Shown here: positions 35,887 to 45,287 of the stretch, in pieces
Numbering within the stretch: position 1 is the stretch's first letter
Layout of the letters: each line of letters opens with the position of its first letter
NCBI GenBank assembly: GCA_910588245.1
Contig: CAJUQP010000006.1
Coordinates: 61,247-125,246 of the forward strand
Length of the DNA stretch: 64,000 nt
Reading direction: 5' to 3'
Origin: an uncultured Muribaculaceae bacterium
GTDB taxonomy: Bacteria > Bacteroidota > Bacteroidia > Bacteroidales > Muribaculaceae
Notes under the pieces: generated by a model
Seen by the model: only the letters and a program-made list of their open reading frames with translations
Told to the model about the DNA's origin: nothing
The model's database searches: none
Translations under genes and position numbers: made by a program

Positions 35887-36765
35887 TCATCTCGCCGCCG
35901 AACGGTTGCGGAACAACGCAAGCAGTGCCTTAACATAATCCTCGTCGGTGGAGATCGATGCCAGATCGACTCCGCATTTACCCGTGGTCGAGGCAAGCCT
36001 CTGCTGCCTCTCATACCACGCCTTGTCATATGCCTTGCGCACTTTGGCCAAGGAGGTATCGATCCATCTGTCGGCCCCGGTCTCCATGTCTCTAACCCTG
36101 ACGAGACCCACGTCGGGGAGACGTGCGTCACGCTTGTCGTAGACCTGTATAGCCGCCAGATCGTGCTTGCGGTTGGCTATCGACATGCTCGAGAAATAGT
36201 CGTGGTTGTCGATGAAGTCGCTCATAAGAAATGCCGAGCAGCGTTTCTTGAGAGCGTTGGTCATGAATTTCAAGGCAACATCGATGTCTGTGCCGTGGCT
36301 TTGAGGCTTCATATCGATGATCTCCCGGATTATCAAAAGGATATGCTTCTTTCCCTTCTTCGGTGGAATGAACTTTTCAATCCTGTCGCTGAAAAAAATG
36401 ACTCCCACCTTGTCGTTGTTCTGGATCGAAGAGAATGCAAGCGTCGCGGCAATCTCGGCGATCACCTCCTTCTTTTCCTCTCCCATGGCTCCGAAGTCGC
36501 TGCTTCCGCTGACGTCGATCAGAAGCATCATGGTCAGCTCCCGCTCCTCTTCGTAAACTTTTACGAAAGGCTTGTTCTGACGGGCTGTGACATTCCAGTC
36601 GATATCACGGATGTCGTCGCCGGGCTGGTATTCCCTGACCTCGGAAAATATCACGCCACGCCCCTTGAAGGCTGTGTGATACTCTCCCGCGAAGATGTTC
36701 TGACTCAATCCGCGGGTCTTTATCTCTATTTTCCTAACTTTCTGTAGCAGTTCTTTGGCATCCAT
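35887..36765 (-). CDS. DUF58 protein of the MoxR/Bat system
   Basis: 292 residues from the ATG at 36765 (MDAKELLQKVRKIEIKT), which is the family start; an upstream ATG adds 11 non-conserved residues. DUF58 core motifs: FKGRGVIFSEVREYQPGDD, IRDIDWNVTARQNKPFVK, and a VWA-like site MLLIDVSGSSDFG. It is a cytosolic partner of MoxR, probably bound by the ATPase. It lies between moxR and the DUF4381-like gene. Confidence 0.9.
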   Translation of the reverse strand: MDAKELLQKVRKIEIKTRGLSQNIFAGEYHTAFKGRGVIFSEVREYQPGDDIRDIDWNVTARQNKPFVKVYEEERELTMMLLIDVSGSSDFGAMGEEKKEVIAEIAATLAFSSIQNNDKVGVIFFSDRIEKFIPPKKGKKHILLIIREIIDMKPQSHGTDIDVALKFMTNALKKRCSAFLMSDFIDNHDYFSSMSIANRKHDLAAIQVYDKRDARLPDVGLVRVRDMETGADRWIDTSLAKVRKAYDKAWYERQQRLASTTGKCGVDLASISTDEDYVKALLALFRNRSAAR

Positions 36766-36860
36766 TGTCGTGAGTTTTATGCATTCCGCCGCCATCATAC
36801 CGCGGCTTTACGCCCGCACTCCGGCATAAGACCGGAGAGGGAGGTGGCAATGCCGTAGGG

Positions 36861-37856
36861 TCAGGGCACAACCACCTTGTCAAGAATAGCGGTGATGACC
36901 TCGTCAGCACCGATATTATTGGCCTCGGCCTCATATGAGAGGCCGATTCTGTGGCGCATCACATCATGGCATACGGCACGCACATCCTCAGGGATGACAT
37001 AACCGCGACCCTGGAGGAACGCATAAGCGCGCGACGCGAGCGCGAGGCTGATGGATGCACGCGGCGACGCACCGTAGGAGATGATTCCGTCGAGGTCGGC
37101 GAGGCCGAACTTGGCAGGTTCGCGGGTAGCGAAGACGATATCTACGATATAATTCTCGATCTTCTCATCAATATATATCTGGCCCACGATCTTCTGCACT
37201 TCGAGGATATCCTTCGGATTGATCACAGGCACTATAGGATCGAGCGCCCCTTTGATGTTCTGACGTATGATGGCCTTCTCCTCCTCCTTGTTGGGATAGC
37301 CTATCACGACTTTAAGAAGGAATCGGTCGGTCTGCGCCTCGGGGAGAGGATATGTGCCTTCCTGCTCGATAGGGTTCTGCGTAGCCATCACGAGAAACGG
37401 CTTGTCGAGGGGGAAAGTTTCTTCGCCGATTGTCACCTGACGCTCCTGCATGGCCTCGAGCAATGCACTCTGTACTTTCGCGGGAGCACGGTTGATCTCA
37501 TCGGCAAGAACGAAATTCGCGAAGATGGGGCCTTTCTTCACCTCGAAGCTCTCGTTCTTTACGCTATAGATGAGCGTGCCTATCACGTCGGCCGGGAGAA
37601 GGTCGGGAGTGAACTGGATTCGGCTGTATTTAGCGTCTACCAGGCTCGCGAGCGTCTTTATGGCGAGTGTCTTGGCAAGACCGGGCACACCCTCGAGAAG
37701 GACATGGCCGTTGCAAAGAAGGGCAATGAGCAGAGAGTCTACAAGGTGTTTCTGGCCGATTATCCTGCGGTCCATACCGTTGCGGATCATGCTCACAAAA
37801 TTGCTTTTTGAAGCGATCAGATCATTCAACTCTCTGATATTCACTGTTTCGTTCAT
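36861..37856 (-). CDS. moxR: MoxR-family AAA+ ATPase
   Basis: 331 residues. The AAA+ core has Walker A GVPGLAKT (about 56-63), Walker B VLADEINRAP, sensor 1 MATQNPIEQEGTYPLPEAQ, and the arginine-finger region TDRFLLK. A helical lid follows (about 225-331, SPRASISLALASRAYAFL). MoxR proteins act as chaperones that load or activate VWA partners, here DUF58, BatA and BatB. It is the first gene of the leftward operon. A -7 element lies at 37908-37915. Confidence 0.94.
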   Translation of the reverse strand: MNETVNIRELNDLIASKSNFVSMIRNGMDRRIIGQKHLVDSLLIALLCNGHVLLEGVPGLAKTLAIKTLASLVDAKYSRIQFTPDLLPADVIGTLIYSVKNESFEVKKGPIFANFVLADEINRAPAKVQSALLEAMQERQVTIGEETFPLDKPFLVMATQNPIEQEGTYPLPEAQTDRFLLKVVIGYPNKEEEKAIIRQNIKGALDPIVPVINPKDILEVQKIVGQIYIDEKIENYIVDIVFATREPAKFGLADLDGIISYGASPRASISLALASRAYAFLQGRGYVIPEDVRAVCHDVMRHRIGLSYEAEANNIGADEVITAILDKVVVP

Positions 37857-37907
37857 ATGATTTTCTTTGTTTTGTTATGCCTCTGAATATGTGGTTTTTT
37901 CAAATTG

Positions 37908-37915
37908 CAAAAATA
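37908..37915 (-). promoter_or_regulatory. Likely -7 element of the moxR-bat operon
   Basis: TATTTTTG on the minus strand, 52 bases upstream of the moxR start. No clear TTTG partner was found at the usual distance. Confidence 0.45.
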
Positions 37916-37979
37916 GCATTTATTAACTTAAAAAATTCCACCGTTTCTGTTAAATAATCTATAACGTGATTAAACCTTA

Positions 37980-38021
37980 TTAAAACAGCCTCTTCCGGTG
38001 CCTCACAGGCTGAAGAGACTG
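37980..38021 (-). terminator. Terminator of thiL
   Basis: CAGTCTCTTC/GAAGAGGCTG on the minus strand (38021-38012 with 37995-37986, one T-G pair), an inner AGCCT/AGGC stem, then TTTTAATA. Confidence 0.75.
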
Positions 38022-38032
38022 TCATAATGCCG

Positions 38033-39079
38033 TCAGTTTTGCGAATCCTCGCGGAATGCGTTCCACCCCTGTGCCTTTATGGGAATCTCGCCGCCATCGC
38101 GGGTCACAAGCGCAGCCCCGAGCTGAGGTTCCGTCACATAACCTATCATGGTGACGCCTTTCATCTTCTCTATTTTCTCATTGTCTGTGATAGGCACCGT
38201 GAACAACAGTTCATAGTCCTCACCTCCGTTCATGGCAGCAGTCACAAGATTCATGTTGAATTCCTCGGCCATGAGAGCTGTCTGATAATCGATAGGGATG
38301 CGGTCTTCATACACCCGGCAACCCACTCCTGAATCCTTGCATATATGGAGAAGCTCCGACGAAAGGCCGTCGCTTACATCGATCATTGACGTGGGTTTGA
38401 TTCCCTCCTTGCGCAATGCCTCCACTATATCCCTTCTGGCCTCGGGCTTAAGCTGGCGCTCGAGTATATATTCCTTTCCTGCGAAATCCGGCTGGAAATC
38501 TTTCTGTCCGGCGGCTACCGCGTTCTCCCTCTCGAGCAGTTGAAGGCCCATGAAGGCGGCTCCAAGATCGCCGCTCACACAGATGATGTCTGTAGGCTTC
38601 GCGCCTGTCCGCGTCACGACATCCTCCGGCCGTCCCTCCCCGAGGCAAGTGATACTGATCACAAGCCCTGTCACCGAGGCACTGGTGTCTCCTCCGACAA
38701 GATCCACCCCGTAGAGCTCACATGCGAGCCTTATGCCTGAATAGAGTTGCTCGAGATGTTCTACGGTGAAACGGCTCGAGACACCCAGGCTGACAGTGAT
38801 CTGCCGCGGAGTGCCGTTCATGGCGTAGACATCACTGAAGTTTACGATGGCTGCCTTGTAGCCCAGATGCTTGAGCGGCACATAACGAAGGTCGAAATGT
38901 ATCCCCTCAAGTAGAAGGTCGGTGGTTACGAGCACGTCCTTATCGCCATAACGAAGTATAGCCGCGTCATCGCCGACTCCTTTCTTGGTGCTTTCGTTCT
39001 TAAGAGGGAATTCTTTCGTAAGCCGGTCGATAAGACCGAATTCTCCTAATGAGGATATCTCTGTCTGACTATCTTCCAT
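38033..39079 (-). CDS. thiL: Thiamine-monophosphate kinase
   Basis: 348 residues. PurM-like fold: GVGDDAAIL (metal and ATP site) near residues 35-43, VTTDLLLEGIHFDL, NFSDVYAMNGTP, and the second-domain motifs CVSGDLGAAFMGL and MIDVSDGLSSEL. It phosphorylates thiamine monophosphate to the active diphosphate. No other thi genes are near. It is the last of the lpxK-pnp-thiL series but separated from pnp by a terminator, so it may have its own promoter. Confidence 0.93.
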   Translation of the reverse strand: MEDSQTEISSLGEFGLIDRLTKEFPLKNESTKKGVGDDAAILRYGDKDVLVTTDLLLEGIHFDLRYVPLKHLGYKAAIVNFSDVYAMNGTPRQITVSLGVSSRFTVEHLEQLYSGIRLACELYGVDLVGGDTSASVTGLVISITCLGEGRPEDVVTRTGAKPTDIICVSGDLGAAFMGLQLLERENAVAAGQKDFQPDFAGKEYILERQLKPEARRDIVEALRKEGIKPTSMIDVSDGLSSELLHICKDSGVGCRVYEDRIPIDYQTALMAEEFNMNLVTAAMNGGEDYELLFTVPITDNEKIEKMKGVTMIGYVTEPQLGAALVTRDGGEIPIKAQGWNAFREDSQN

Positions 39080-39100
39080 CTGATATGAATTACTTTTTTA

Positions 39101-39138
39101 AAACCGCCGGGCACATTTCTCTGGGAAACATGCCCGGC
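39101..39138 (-). terminator. Terminator between pnp and thiL
   Basis: GCCGGGCA (39131-39138 on the minus strand) pairs with TGCCCGGC (39106-39113), extended by GTTTC/GAAA, and GGTTTT follows on the minus strand. It should stop transcripts from pnp. Confidence 0.8.
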
Positions 39139-39195
39139 GCATGCCTTATTCATCACTGCGTGCGCCCGGCATCACAGATCGGGTCTATGTTTCCG

Positions 39196-40020
39196 TCAGA
39201 TACGCGCGAGCATCTCTTTAATGATTCCGGTCATCACAGGCTGGGCTTTAACGGCTGCCTTCTGCACCTCCTCATGGGTGGGCACCTCCTTGATGTCCTT
39301 CCCTCCGAGGTCGGTGATCACCGAAATACCGAACACCATCATGCCGGCATGATTGGCCACTATGACTTCCGGGACTGTCGACATGCCTACAGCATCGCCG
39401 CCGATCACACGGAAATACTCATATTCCGCGGGAGTCTCAAACGTCGGACCGGGAGTGCCGACATAGACACCATGCATAAGTCTTATCCCCTGCTCGCGGG
39501 CTATGTCGTCGGCCATCATGATGAGTCCGCTGCTATAGGCCTCAGTCATGGCGGGGAAGCGGGGACCGAGTTCCTCGAAGTTCTTCCCACGCAGAGGATT
39601 CTCGGGGAAAAGATTGATATGGTCGGTTATAACCATGACATCGCCCACACGGAATTCCTTGTTCATGCCTCCCGCGGCATTGCTGACGAAAAGCTTTTCG
39701 ACTCCGAGTTCCTTCATGACCCTGACAGGGAATGTGACCTGCTTCATGTCATAGCCCTCATAATAATGGAAACGGCCCTGCATGGCCATTATATATTTTC
39801 CTCCGAGATTACCGAAGATCAACTTTCCGCTGTGCCCCTCTACCGTGGAGACCGGGAAATTCGGGATATCCTTATACGACAGTTCTTTCTTAATCTCTAT
39901 ATGATTGACCAGATCACCGAGACCTGTGCCGAGTATCACAGCTATGCAGGGCATCTCCCCCACTTCATTCCTTATGAACGCCGCCGTCTCGCGGATCTTT
40001 TCGAGCATTGTCTTTTCCAT
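39196..40020 (-). CDS. Purine-nucleoside phosphorylase
   Basis: 274 residues from the ATG at 40020 (MEKTMLEKIRETAAFIRN); a start at 40068 would add 16 poorly conserved residues. It has the trimeric PNP motifs: VILGTGLGDLVN (phosphate site), VEGHSGKLIFG, MAMQGRFHYYEGY, FVSNAAGGMN, and GVYVGTPGPTFETPAEYEY with ADAVGMSTVPE-like GDAVGMSTVPE. It splits guanosine and inosine into base and ribose-1-phosphate in purine salvage. It follows lpxK by about 130 bases. Confidence 0.93.
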   Translation of the reverse strand: MEKTMLEKIRETAAFIRNEVGEMPCIAVILGTGLGDLVNHIEIKKELSYKDIPNFPVSTVEGHSGKLIFGNLGGKYIMAMQGRFHYYEGYDMKQVTFPVRVMKELGVEKLFVSNAAGGMNKEFRVGDVMVITDHINLFPENPLRGKNFEELGPRFPAMTEAYSSGLIMMADDIAREQGIRLMHGVYVGTPGPTFETPAEYEYFRVIGGDAVGMSTVPEVIVANHAGMMVFGISVITDLGGKDIKEVPTHEEVQKAAVKAQPVMTGIIKEMLARI

Positions 40021-40154
40021 TTTGTCTGATTTTAGGCTGAAGAAACCACTATAGATATCGATATCCATAGGGCTTCAATGATTTAACATTATATGTCGCG
40101 GTTTTGTTTCTCAACTTTCCGTCAATCCTCGCGGATCACATCCGCGCCTCGCAT

Positions 40155-41249
40155 TCAAGACTCTTTCAGATCAAGACTGTTTTTCAGTTCCTCTATGAAA
40201 TTCTTGTCATCTATACCGTTGACCATTTTCACGGAAACCGGCAGATAGAATGTAAAGGGTTTAAGCGACTGAGGGAAATAAGGATTGAACATAAGACGCA
40301 CGGCATCCTTCTCGGTCGTGACTATGATCTTACGACGTCCCGGCATCGACTGAAACCTCGCGCATATGTCATCTATATCATCACGTCCGAAATCATGATG
40401 ATCCGGATAGTGGTCTACCTTCACACTGAAAGGATAGTTCTTGAAATGACGCACGAAATAGCGGGGATGTGCGATGCCCGTGAGAAGGAGCACGGAATCC
40501 TCAGCTCCGAGCTGCGTCAGGCTCGCATGATACGGCGCGTCGTCGGGGAAGACCGGCTTAAGCGAACCGTATTCATATCTCGAGAAAAAGAGTTTCTGAA
40601 ATTTCATGAGATCGAGATCTTTCGATGCGATCCTGAAATTGATAGGCATGAGGTCGTCAGGACATTTTGTCACGACAACCATATCAGCTCTGTTGACCTG
40701 TACAGGACTCTCACGCAGGCGCCCCAGAGGGAGCAGATGATCCTTATAGAACGGACGGCTGTAGTCTGTAAGAAGCACCGACACTTTCGGTTTGACCCAG
40801 CGATGCTGGAAAGAATCATCGAGCACTATAAGCTGAAGATCGGGAAACAGACGCAGCAGTTCAGATATGCCTTTCCTCCGGTTCTCGCAGACAGCCACGT
40901 GAGCCCGCATACCAAATTTCTGATATATCTGATAGGGCTCATCGCCGAGAAGGTCGGGAGTGCTCTTCGAATTGGCAAGTACGAAACCCTTGGTTTTCCT
41001 CTTGTAGCCGCGGCTGAGGACGGCCACTTTATAATCAGCGGCCATCTGGCTCACTATATATTCCACGTGAGGAGTCTTGCCCGTGCCGCCGACAGTGATG
41101 TTGCCTACTCCGACAATCGGAACATCATATTCCTCTTCCTTAAGTATATTTGAGTCGAAAAGCCAGTTTCTGACACCGGTGACGGCGCCATAAATCCACG
41201 AGAGGGGGGTAAGAATCCCCACCATTATCTTATCTTTCGTAGTCTTCAC
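40155..41249 (-). CDS. lpxK: Tetraacyldisaccharide 4'-kinase
   Basis: 364 residues. An N-terminal membrane-associated part is followed by the P-loop VGVGNITVGGTGKTPHVEY (about 46-64) and the LpxK blocks LSRGYKRKTKGF, DDSFQHRWVKPKVSVLLTDY, and LLLTGIAHP. It phosphorylates the lipid A precursor at the 4' position on the inner face of the inner membrane. It is convergent with nothing and lies between sppA and pnp, a common Bacteroides order. Confidence 0.94.
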   Translation of the reverse strand: MKTTKDKIMVGILTPLSWIYGAVTGVRNWLFDSNILKEEEYDVPIVGVGNITVGGTGKTPHVEYIVSQMAADYKVAVLSRGYKRKTKGFVLANSKSTPDLLGDEPYQIYQKFGMRAHVAVCENRRKGISELLRLFPDLQLIVLDDSFQHRWVKPKVSVLLTDYSRPFYKDHLLPLGRLRESPVQVNRADMVVVTKCPDDLMPINFRIASKDLDLMKFQKLFFSRYEYGSLKPVFPDDAPYHASLTQLGAEDSVLLLTGIAHPRYFVRHFKNYPFSVKVDHYPDHHDFGRDDIDDICARFQSMPGRRKIIVTTEKDAVRLMFNPYFPQSLKPFTFYLPVSVKMVNGIDDKNFIEELKNSLDLKES

Positions 41250-41314
41250 TGCTTTTCTATTTTCAGGGTTATATATTTTGTTTGACGCGCATACCGATCT
41301 GACAGAAGTACAAA

Positions 41315-43126
41315 TCAGAATGCCATCGCCTTTGGAAACTCCACCTTGAAATAAGGCATCCTGGCCTGTACGGGCTTGGCGCGCAATACAGATTCGGCAA
41401 ATCGCACGGCAAGATATTCATAGTCGCCGGCGAGAGCTTTCTGCATGGCGATCATCGCACTCATATTGCCGAGTTCCGGGATAAGATCCCAGATGCTTTC
41501 CTCTATCTTGGGATAGCATGCAATATCGTAGGAGTCGCCGAGTCCGGCTTTCTTAGCCACCCAGTCGGTGGCGTCCCCGAGGGAGCCGAGAGCATCGACC
41601 AGACCGATCTCGAGAGCCTTCCCGGCATCCCAGACACGACCCTCGCCAATCACCCTCACCTTCGATTCCGGCATATTGCGGCCCTTGGCCACGCGTGCCA
41701 CGAAAGTGTCATATCCACGCTCCACATATTTCTGCATAGCCGCCATCTGGGTTTCCGACATGGGATAGTAAAGATTCGGGAAGTCTGCCTCCGGATCAGT
41801 GCTTACAGTCTGCGGACTGACACCCAGCTTCTCTGCAAGGCCTTTGCCGTTGGGAATAAGGCCGAAGATGCCGATAGAACCCGTTATGGTCAGCGGATCA
41901 GCGAATATGCGGTCGGCAGTGCATGATATCCAGTAACCTCCCGATGCTGCATATGCCCCCATCGACACGGCGAAAGGTTTCCCTTTGGTCTTGAAATAAT
42001 CGAGGGCCTCCCCTATCTGTGTGCTTCCATAGACAGCGCCGCCGGGAGAATTGACACGGAGCACAAGCCCCCTGACATCGTCGTCTTCAGCAAGTTTCAC
42101 AATCTGAGGCACGAGATCCATATAATTTATAGTGCCCGAGCCGCCTCCGTCTACAATCTCGCCCGTGGCATAGAGCACTGCGATCTTTTTACCGGAAGAA
42201 TATGCTGTTCCCCAATCAGTCTGGGAAAGAAGGGAAGACGGCTCCACGAATTTAAGATCATCCTTATCCTTGCCTATTGTCTTGGCTATGATGCTGTCCA
42301 CACACCTCTCATAAACAAGTCCGTCGACAAAACCCTTCTCAAGGCTGAAAGATGCCGGTTGGGTAAACAGATATTCGCGGGCCACTATCGAATCGATACC
42401 GGCTGCGGTCAGTTTCTTTCTCTCGGAAGCGATCCCCTCACGGATCACGCTCCACATATTGCCGTAGAGGGTGTCGAGCTGCGCTCTTGCGGGCGCGCTC
42501 ATCTCCGTGAGAATGAACGGTTCGACCGCTGATTTGAAAGTGCCTACCTTCACTACCTGAAAAGAGATGCCGAGCTTGTCGAAAAGGCCTTTCATGTAGA
42601 GATTGGTGCCACCCAAGCCCTGGATGAGAAGCATACCGGCAGGATTCATGTATATCCTGTCGGCCACCGACGCCACATAATAGTCGCCGGTGGCTATATT
42701 GCCGCCGTAGGCTATGATCTTCTTGCCACTCTCCTTGAATCCCGACAATGCCGCCCTCAAGGCGTTGAGGGTAGCCGGTGCTGCCATCACGCCGTTACAC
42801 TTCAGATAGATAGCCGAGATATTCTTGTTCTCTTTCGCCTCAGCAATAGCCGAGACAAGCGACGCAAGATTCTGCGGGCGCTTTATATCGCCCTGAAGAA
42901 GCGACATATAATTGAGATCTGTCGGAGTCTCACGCTCATCGAGCTGACCCTGAAGATCTATTACGAGCACACTCCCCTTGGCTATGGAGGTATCTTTGGC
43001 CGACGAGCCTTCCAGGGCTCCGACCAGACCTATGCACGCGATCACGGCCACAATACCGAAAAGCGCTATCGCAATCCAGGCTCCGACGAACGACGACAGA
43101 GCATTGAGGAAAAATTTCTTCAGCAT
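41315..43126 (-). CDS. sppA: Signal peptide peptidase SppA, 67-kDa type
   Basis: 603 residues. One N-terminal transmembrane helix (about 10-35) is followed by two ClpP-like domains. The catalytic serine is S395 in AYAASGGYW, and the general-base lysine should lie in the first domain in the region KKIIAYGGNIATGDYYVAS. The N-terminal domain itself has no serine nucleophile, as in E. coli SppA. It degrades leftover signal peptides in the membrane. It precedes lpxK on the same strand with a 65-base gap. Confidence 0.93.
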   Translation of the reverse strand: MLKKFFLNALSSFVGAWIAIALFGIVAVIACIGLVGALEGSSAKDTSIAKGSVLVIDLQGQLDERETPTDLNYMSLLQGDIKRPQNLASLVSAIAEAKENKNISAIYLKCNGVMAAPATLNALRAALSGFKESGKKIIAYGGNIATGDYYVASVADRIYMNPAGMLLIQGLGGTNLYMKGLFDKLGISFQVVKVGTFKSAVEPFILTEMSAPARAQLDTLYGNMWSVIREGIASERKKLTAAGIDSIVAREYLFTQPASFSLEKGFVDGLVYERCVDSIIAKTIGKDKDDLKFVEPSSLLSQTDWGTAYSSGKKIAVLYATGEIVDGGGSGTINYMDLVPQIVKLAEDDDVRGLVLRVNSPGGAVYGSTQIGEALDYFKTKGKPFAVSMGAYAASGGYWISCTADRIFADPLTITGSIGIFGLIPNGKGLAEKLGVSPQTVSTDPEADFPNLYYPMSETQMAAMQKYVERGYDTFVARVAKGRNMPESKVRVIGEGRVWDAGKALEIGLVDALGSLGDATDWVAKKAGLGDSYDIACYPKIEESIWDLIPELGNMSAMIAMQKALAGDYEYLAVRFAESVLRAKPVQARMPYFKVEFPKAMAF

Positions 43127-43193
43127 ATCTTTATCTGTATGATGATGTTCTGATTCCGGCGGGGGCAGTCCCTGAGGCCGGGAGATGTTGGAG

Positions 43194-44573
43194 TCAGAGT
43201 GAAGCTATCACCTTCTTGATATCCTCGGCAAGGGCGTCGGCCTTATCCATGGTCTCAGCCTCGCTGTAGATACGGATAATCGGCTCCGTATTAGATTTAC
43301 GAAGATGCACCCAGCTGTCAGGGAAATCTATCTTCACGCCGTCGATGTCTGTGATACGTTCGTCGGCAAACTTCTCCTTGACCGCCTGAAGTATCGCATC
43401 GACATCAATGTCGGGCGTAAGCTGTATCTTGTTCTTGGCAATAGCGTATCCGGGATATCCGGCTTTGAGCTCGCTCACCTTCTTCCCCTCCTTTGCGAGC
43501 AGGGTGAGGAACAGGGCCACTCCCACAAGTGCGTCGCGACCATAGTGCAACTCAGGATATATCACTCCGCCGTTGCCTTCACCGCCAATCACAGCGCCGG
43601 TGTCTTTCATTTTCCTGACCACGTTCACTTCTCCGACGGCAGCCGCCGAATAAGAGCATCCATGCTTCTCGGTCACGTCGCGCAGCGCACGCGAGCTGCT
43701 GAGATTGGAGACGGTAGAGCCCGGAGTCCTCGAAAGCACATAATCTGCCACAGCCACAAGGGTATATTCCTCCACAAACATCTCGCCGTTCTCCATCACA
43801 ATGGCCAGACGGTCAACATCGGGATCCACAACAAAACCGACATCGGCCACACCGCTCTTCATGAGATCAGAGATCTGGGTAAGGTTCTCAGGAATGGGCT
43901 CCGGAGTATGGGCAAACCGGCCGTTAGGCTCGCAGTTGAGTTCCACGACCTTCTTCACACCGAGACGGCGGAGCAATTCCGGGATTACAGCCCCGCCTAC
44001 AGAATTGACGGCATCGACCGCTACGGTGAAGCCTGCTTTCGCGATGGCTTCCCGGTCGACAAGAGGAAGATTAAGCACCATGTCGATATGACGCATTGCC
44101 CAGGTCTCGTCTTTATATTCCTTGCCGAGATCCATGACCTCCGCAAATCTGAAATCCTCTTTCTCGGCGATCTCTATCACCTGCTTCCTTTCGGCATCGG
44201 AAAGGAATTCACCGTCGGAGTTGAGCAGTTTGAGAGCGTTCCACTGCACCGGATTATGGCTTGCGGTGATTATGATGCCGCCGTCAGCGCCAAGACCTGT
44301 CACAGCCACCTCGGTGGTAGGAGTGGTGGCCAGACCGATATTGATCACGTCAAGCCCCATCGCCATAAGGGCGCCGCTGACAAGATGGCTGACCATCTCA
44401 CCCGAAAGACGGGCGTCGCGCCCCACGACTATCTTGGACGCTCCCGGGTTATTCCTTTTGATAAACTCGGCGTAGGCCGATGTGAATTTCACGATGTCCA
44501 CTCCGCCGAGACCTTCGCCGGAGCCTCCGCCGATTGTGCCGCGGATGCCGGAGATTGATTTTATCAGTGCCAT
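43194..44573 (-). CDS. glmM: Phosphoglucosamine mutase
   Basis: 459 residues. Alpha-D-phosphohexomutase family: the phosphoserine S105 in IITASHNPVQWN, the metal loop DPDVDRLAIV, the sugar loop GGEGNGGVIYPELHYGRD, and the phosphate-binding end RKSNTEPIIRIYSEA. It converts glucosamine-6-phosphate to glucosamine-1-phosphate for UDP-GlcNAc and thus wall and lipid A. A phosphomannomutase role is possible within this family, but GGEGNGG favours GlmM. A DUF4827 lipoprotein gene lies upstream on the same strand. Confidence 0.9.
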   Translation of the reverse strand: MALIKSISGIRGTIGGGSGEGLGGVDIVKFTSAYAEFIKRNNPGASKIVVGRDARLSGEMVSHLVSGALMAMGLDVINIGLATTPTTEVAVTGLGADGGIIITASHNPVQWNALKLLNSDGEFLSDAERKQVIEIAEKEDFRFAEVMDLGKEYKDETWAMRHIDMVLNLPLVDREAIAKAGFTVAVDAVNSVGGAVIPELLRRLGVKKVVELNCEPNGRFAHTPEPIPENLTQISDLMKSGVADVGFVVDPDVDRLAIVMENGEMFVEEYTLVAVADYVLSRTPGSTVSNLSSSRALRDVTEKHGCSYSAAAVGEVNVVRKMKDTGAVIGGEGNGGVIYPELHYGRDALVGVALFLTLLAKEGKKVSELKAGYPGYAIAKNKIQLTPDIDVDAILQAVKEKFADERITDIDGVKIDFPDSWVHLRKSNTEPIIRIYSEAETMDKADALAEDIKKVIASL

Positions 44574-44666
44574 GTATCTATGATGGGATATTTGCTGTTT
44601 GTCAGATTATATAGATTACAGTTGTCGGGAAGAGAGGGATCGCATGCGTCCTGTCAGAACGCCGTT

Positions 44667-45245
44667 TCAATATTCAGGGCGGAAATAGCGCACGTTTACC
44701 AGATACGGCTGACACGACGACTGGTCGTTGTAATTATTATAATTAGTAAAGCCGTAGTAACTCTTGAGCACGAGGTTCACCTCACAGTCATATCCGAAGA
44801 ACTTAAGCGGCATCTGTATTCCCGAGCCGTAATTAGCCGACGTGCCGCTCTGGCTGCCCAAGATGAAATACGTATCGCCATAGTAAACATTATTCGAGTT
44901 GCCGTCATCGTAGGTATCATTTCCAAGATAAAGCTCCTTGAGGTTCTGACGGCTGAAACGGAAATACACCTTGTCGCCTGTCTCAACCTTCTCCGCCTCT
45001 CCCTTGGAGATGACCTGCATGTAGACATATCCGTCCTCATCAAGCTTATAGAAAGGGGCATCCTTGCCAACGATGAAAGAGATCGAGTCTTCAGGCACCT
45101 CGAGCAGGACCTTCTGGCCGGCAAGAAACTGGTTGACAGCCTTCTCCTCCTCTCTTAGGAGCTCGGAATAGCTCACACTCTTGCTGCACGACGCCATTCC
45201 CGCGACAGTGAAGGCGAGAATCAACATCCATATCGTTCTTGTCAT
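44667..45245 (-). CDS. DUF4827-type lipoprotein
   Basis: 192 residues from the ATG at 45245 (MTRTIWMLILAFTVAGMASC), which gives a clean lipobox; an upstream ATG adds seven residues before the signal. The mature part resembles FKBP-like DUF4827 proteins of Bacteroidales: YSELLREEEKAVNQFLAGQ near its start and VETGDKVYFRFSRQNL in the middle. Function is unknown. It lies between the NrnA-like gene and glmM, where DUF4827 genes occur in relatives as I recall. Confidence 0.75.
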   Translation of the reverse strand: MTRTIWMLILAFTVAGMASCSKSVSYSELLREEEKAVNQFLAGQKVLLEVPEDSISFIVGKDAPFYKLDEDGYVYMQVISKGEAEKVETGDKVYFRFSRQNLKELYLGNDTYDDGNSNNVYYGDTYFILGSQSGTSANYGSGIQMPLKFFGYDCEVNLVLKSYYGFTNYNNYNDQSSCQPYLVNVRYFRPEY

Positions 45246-45287
45246 TTTCTTTGTTATGTCAGTCATTTTTCTATTGTTTCTATGGGT

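Noticed and set aside
43305..44558. A 417-codon plus-strand frame opposite glmM
   Set aside because: It is antisense to a complete glmM with all motifs and has no recognisable domain. GC-rich codon bias explains its length.
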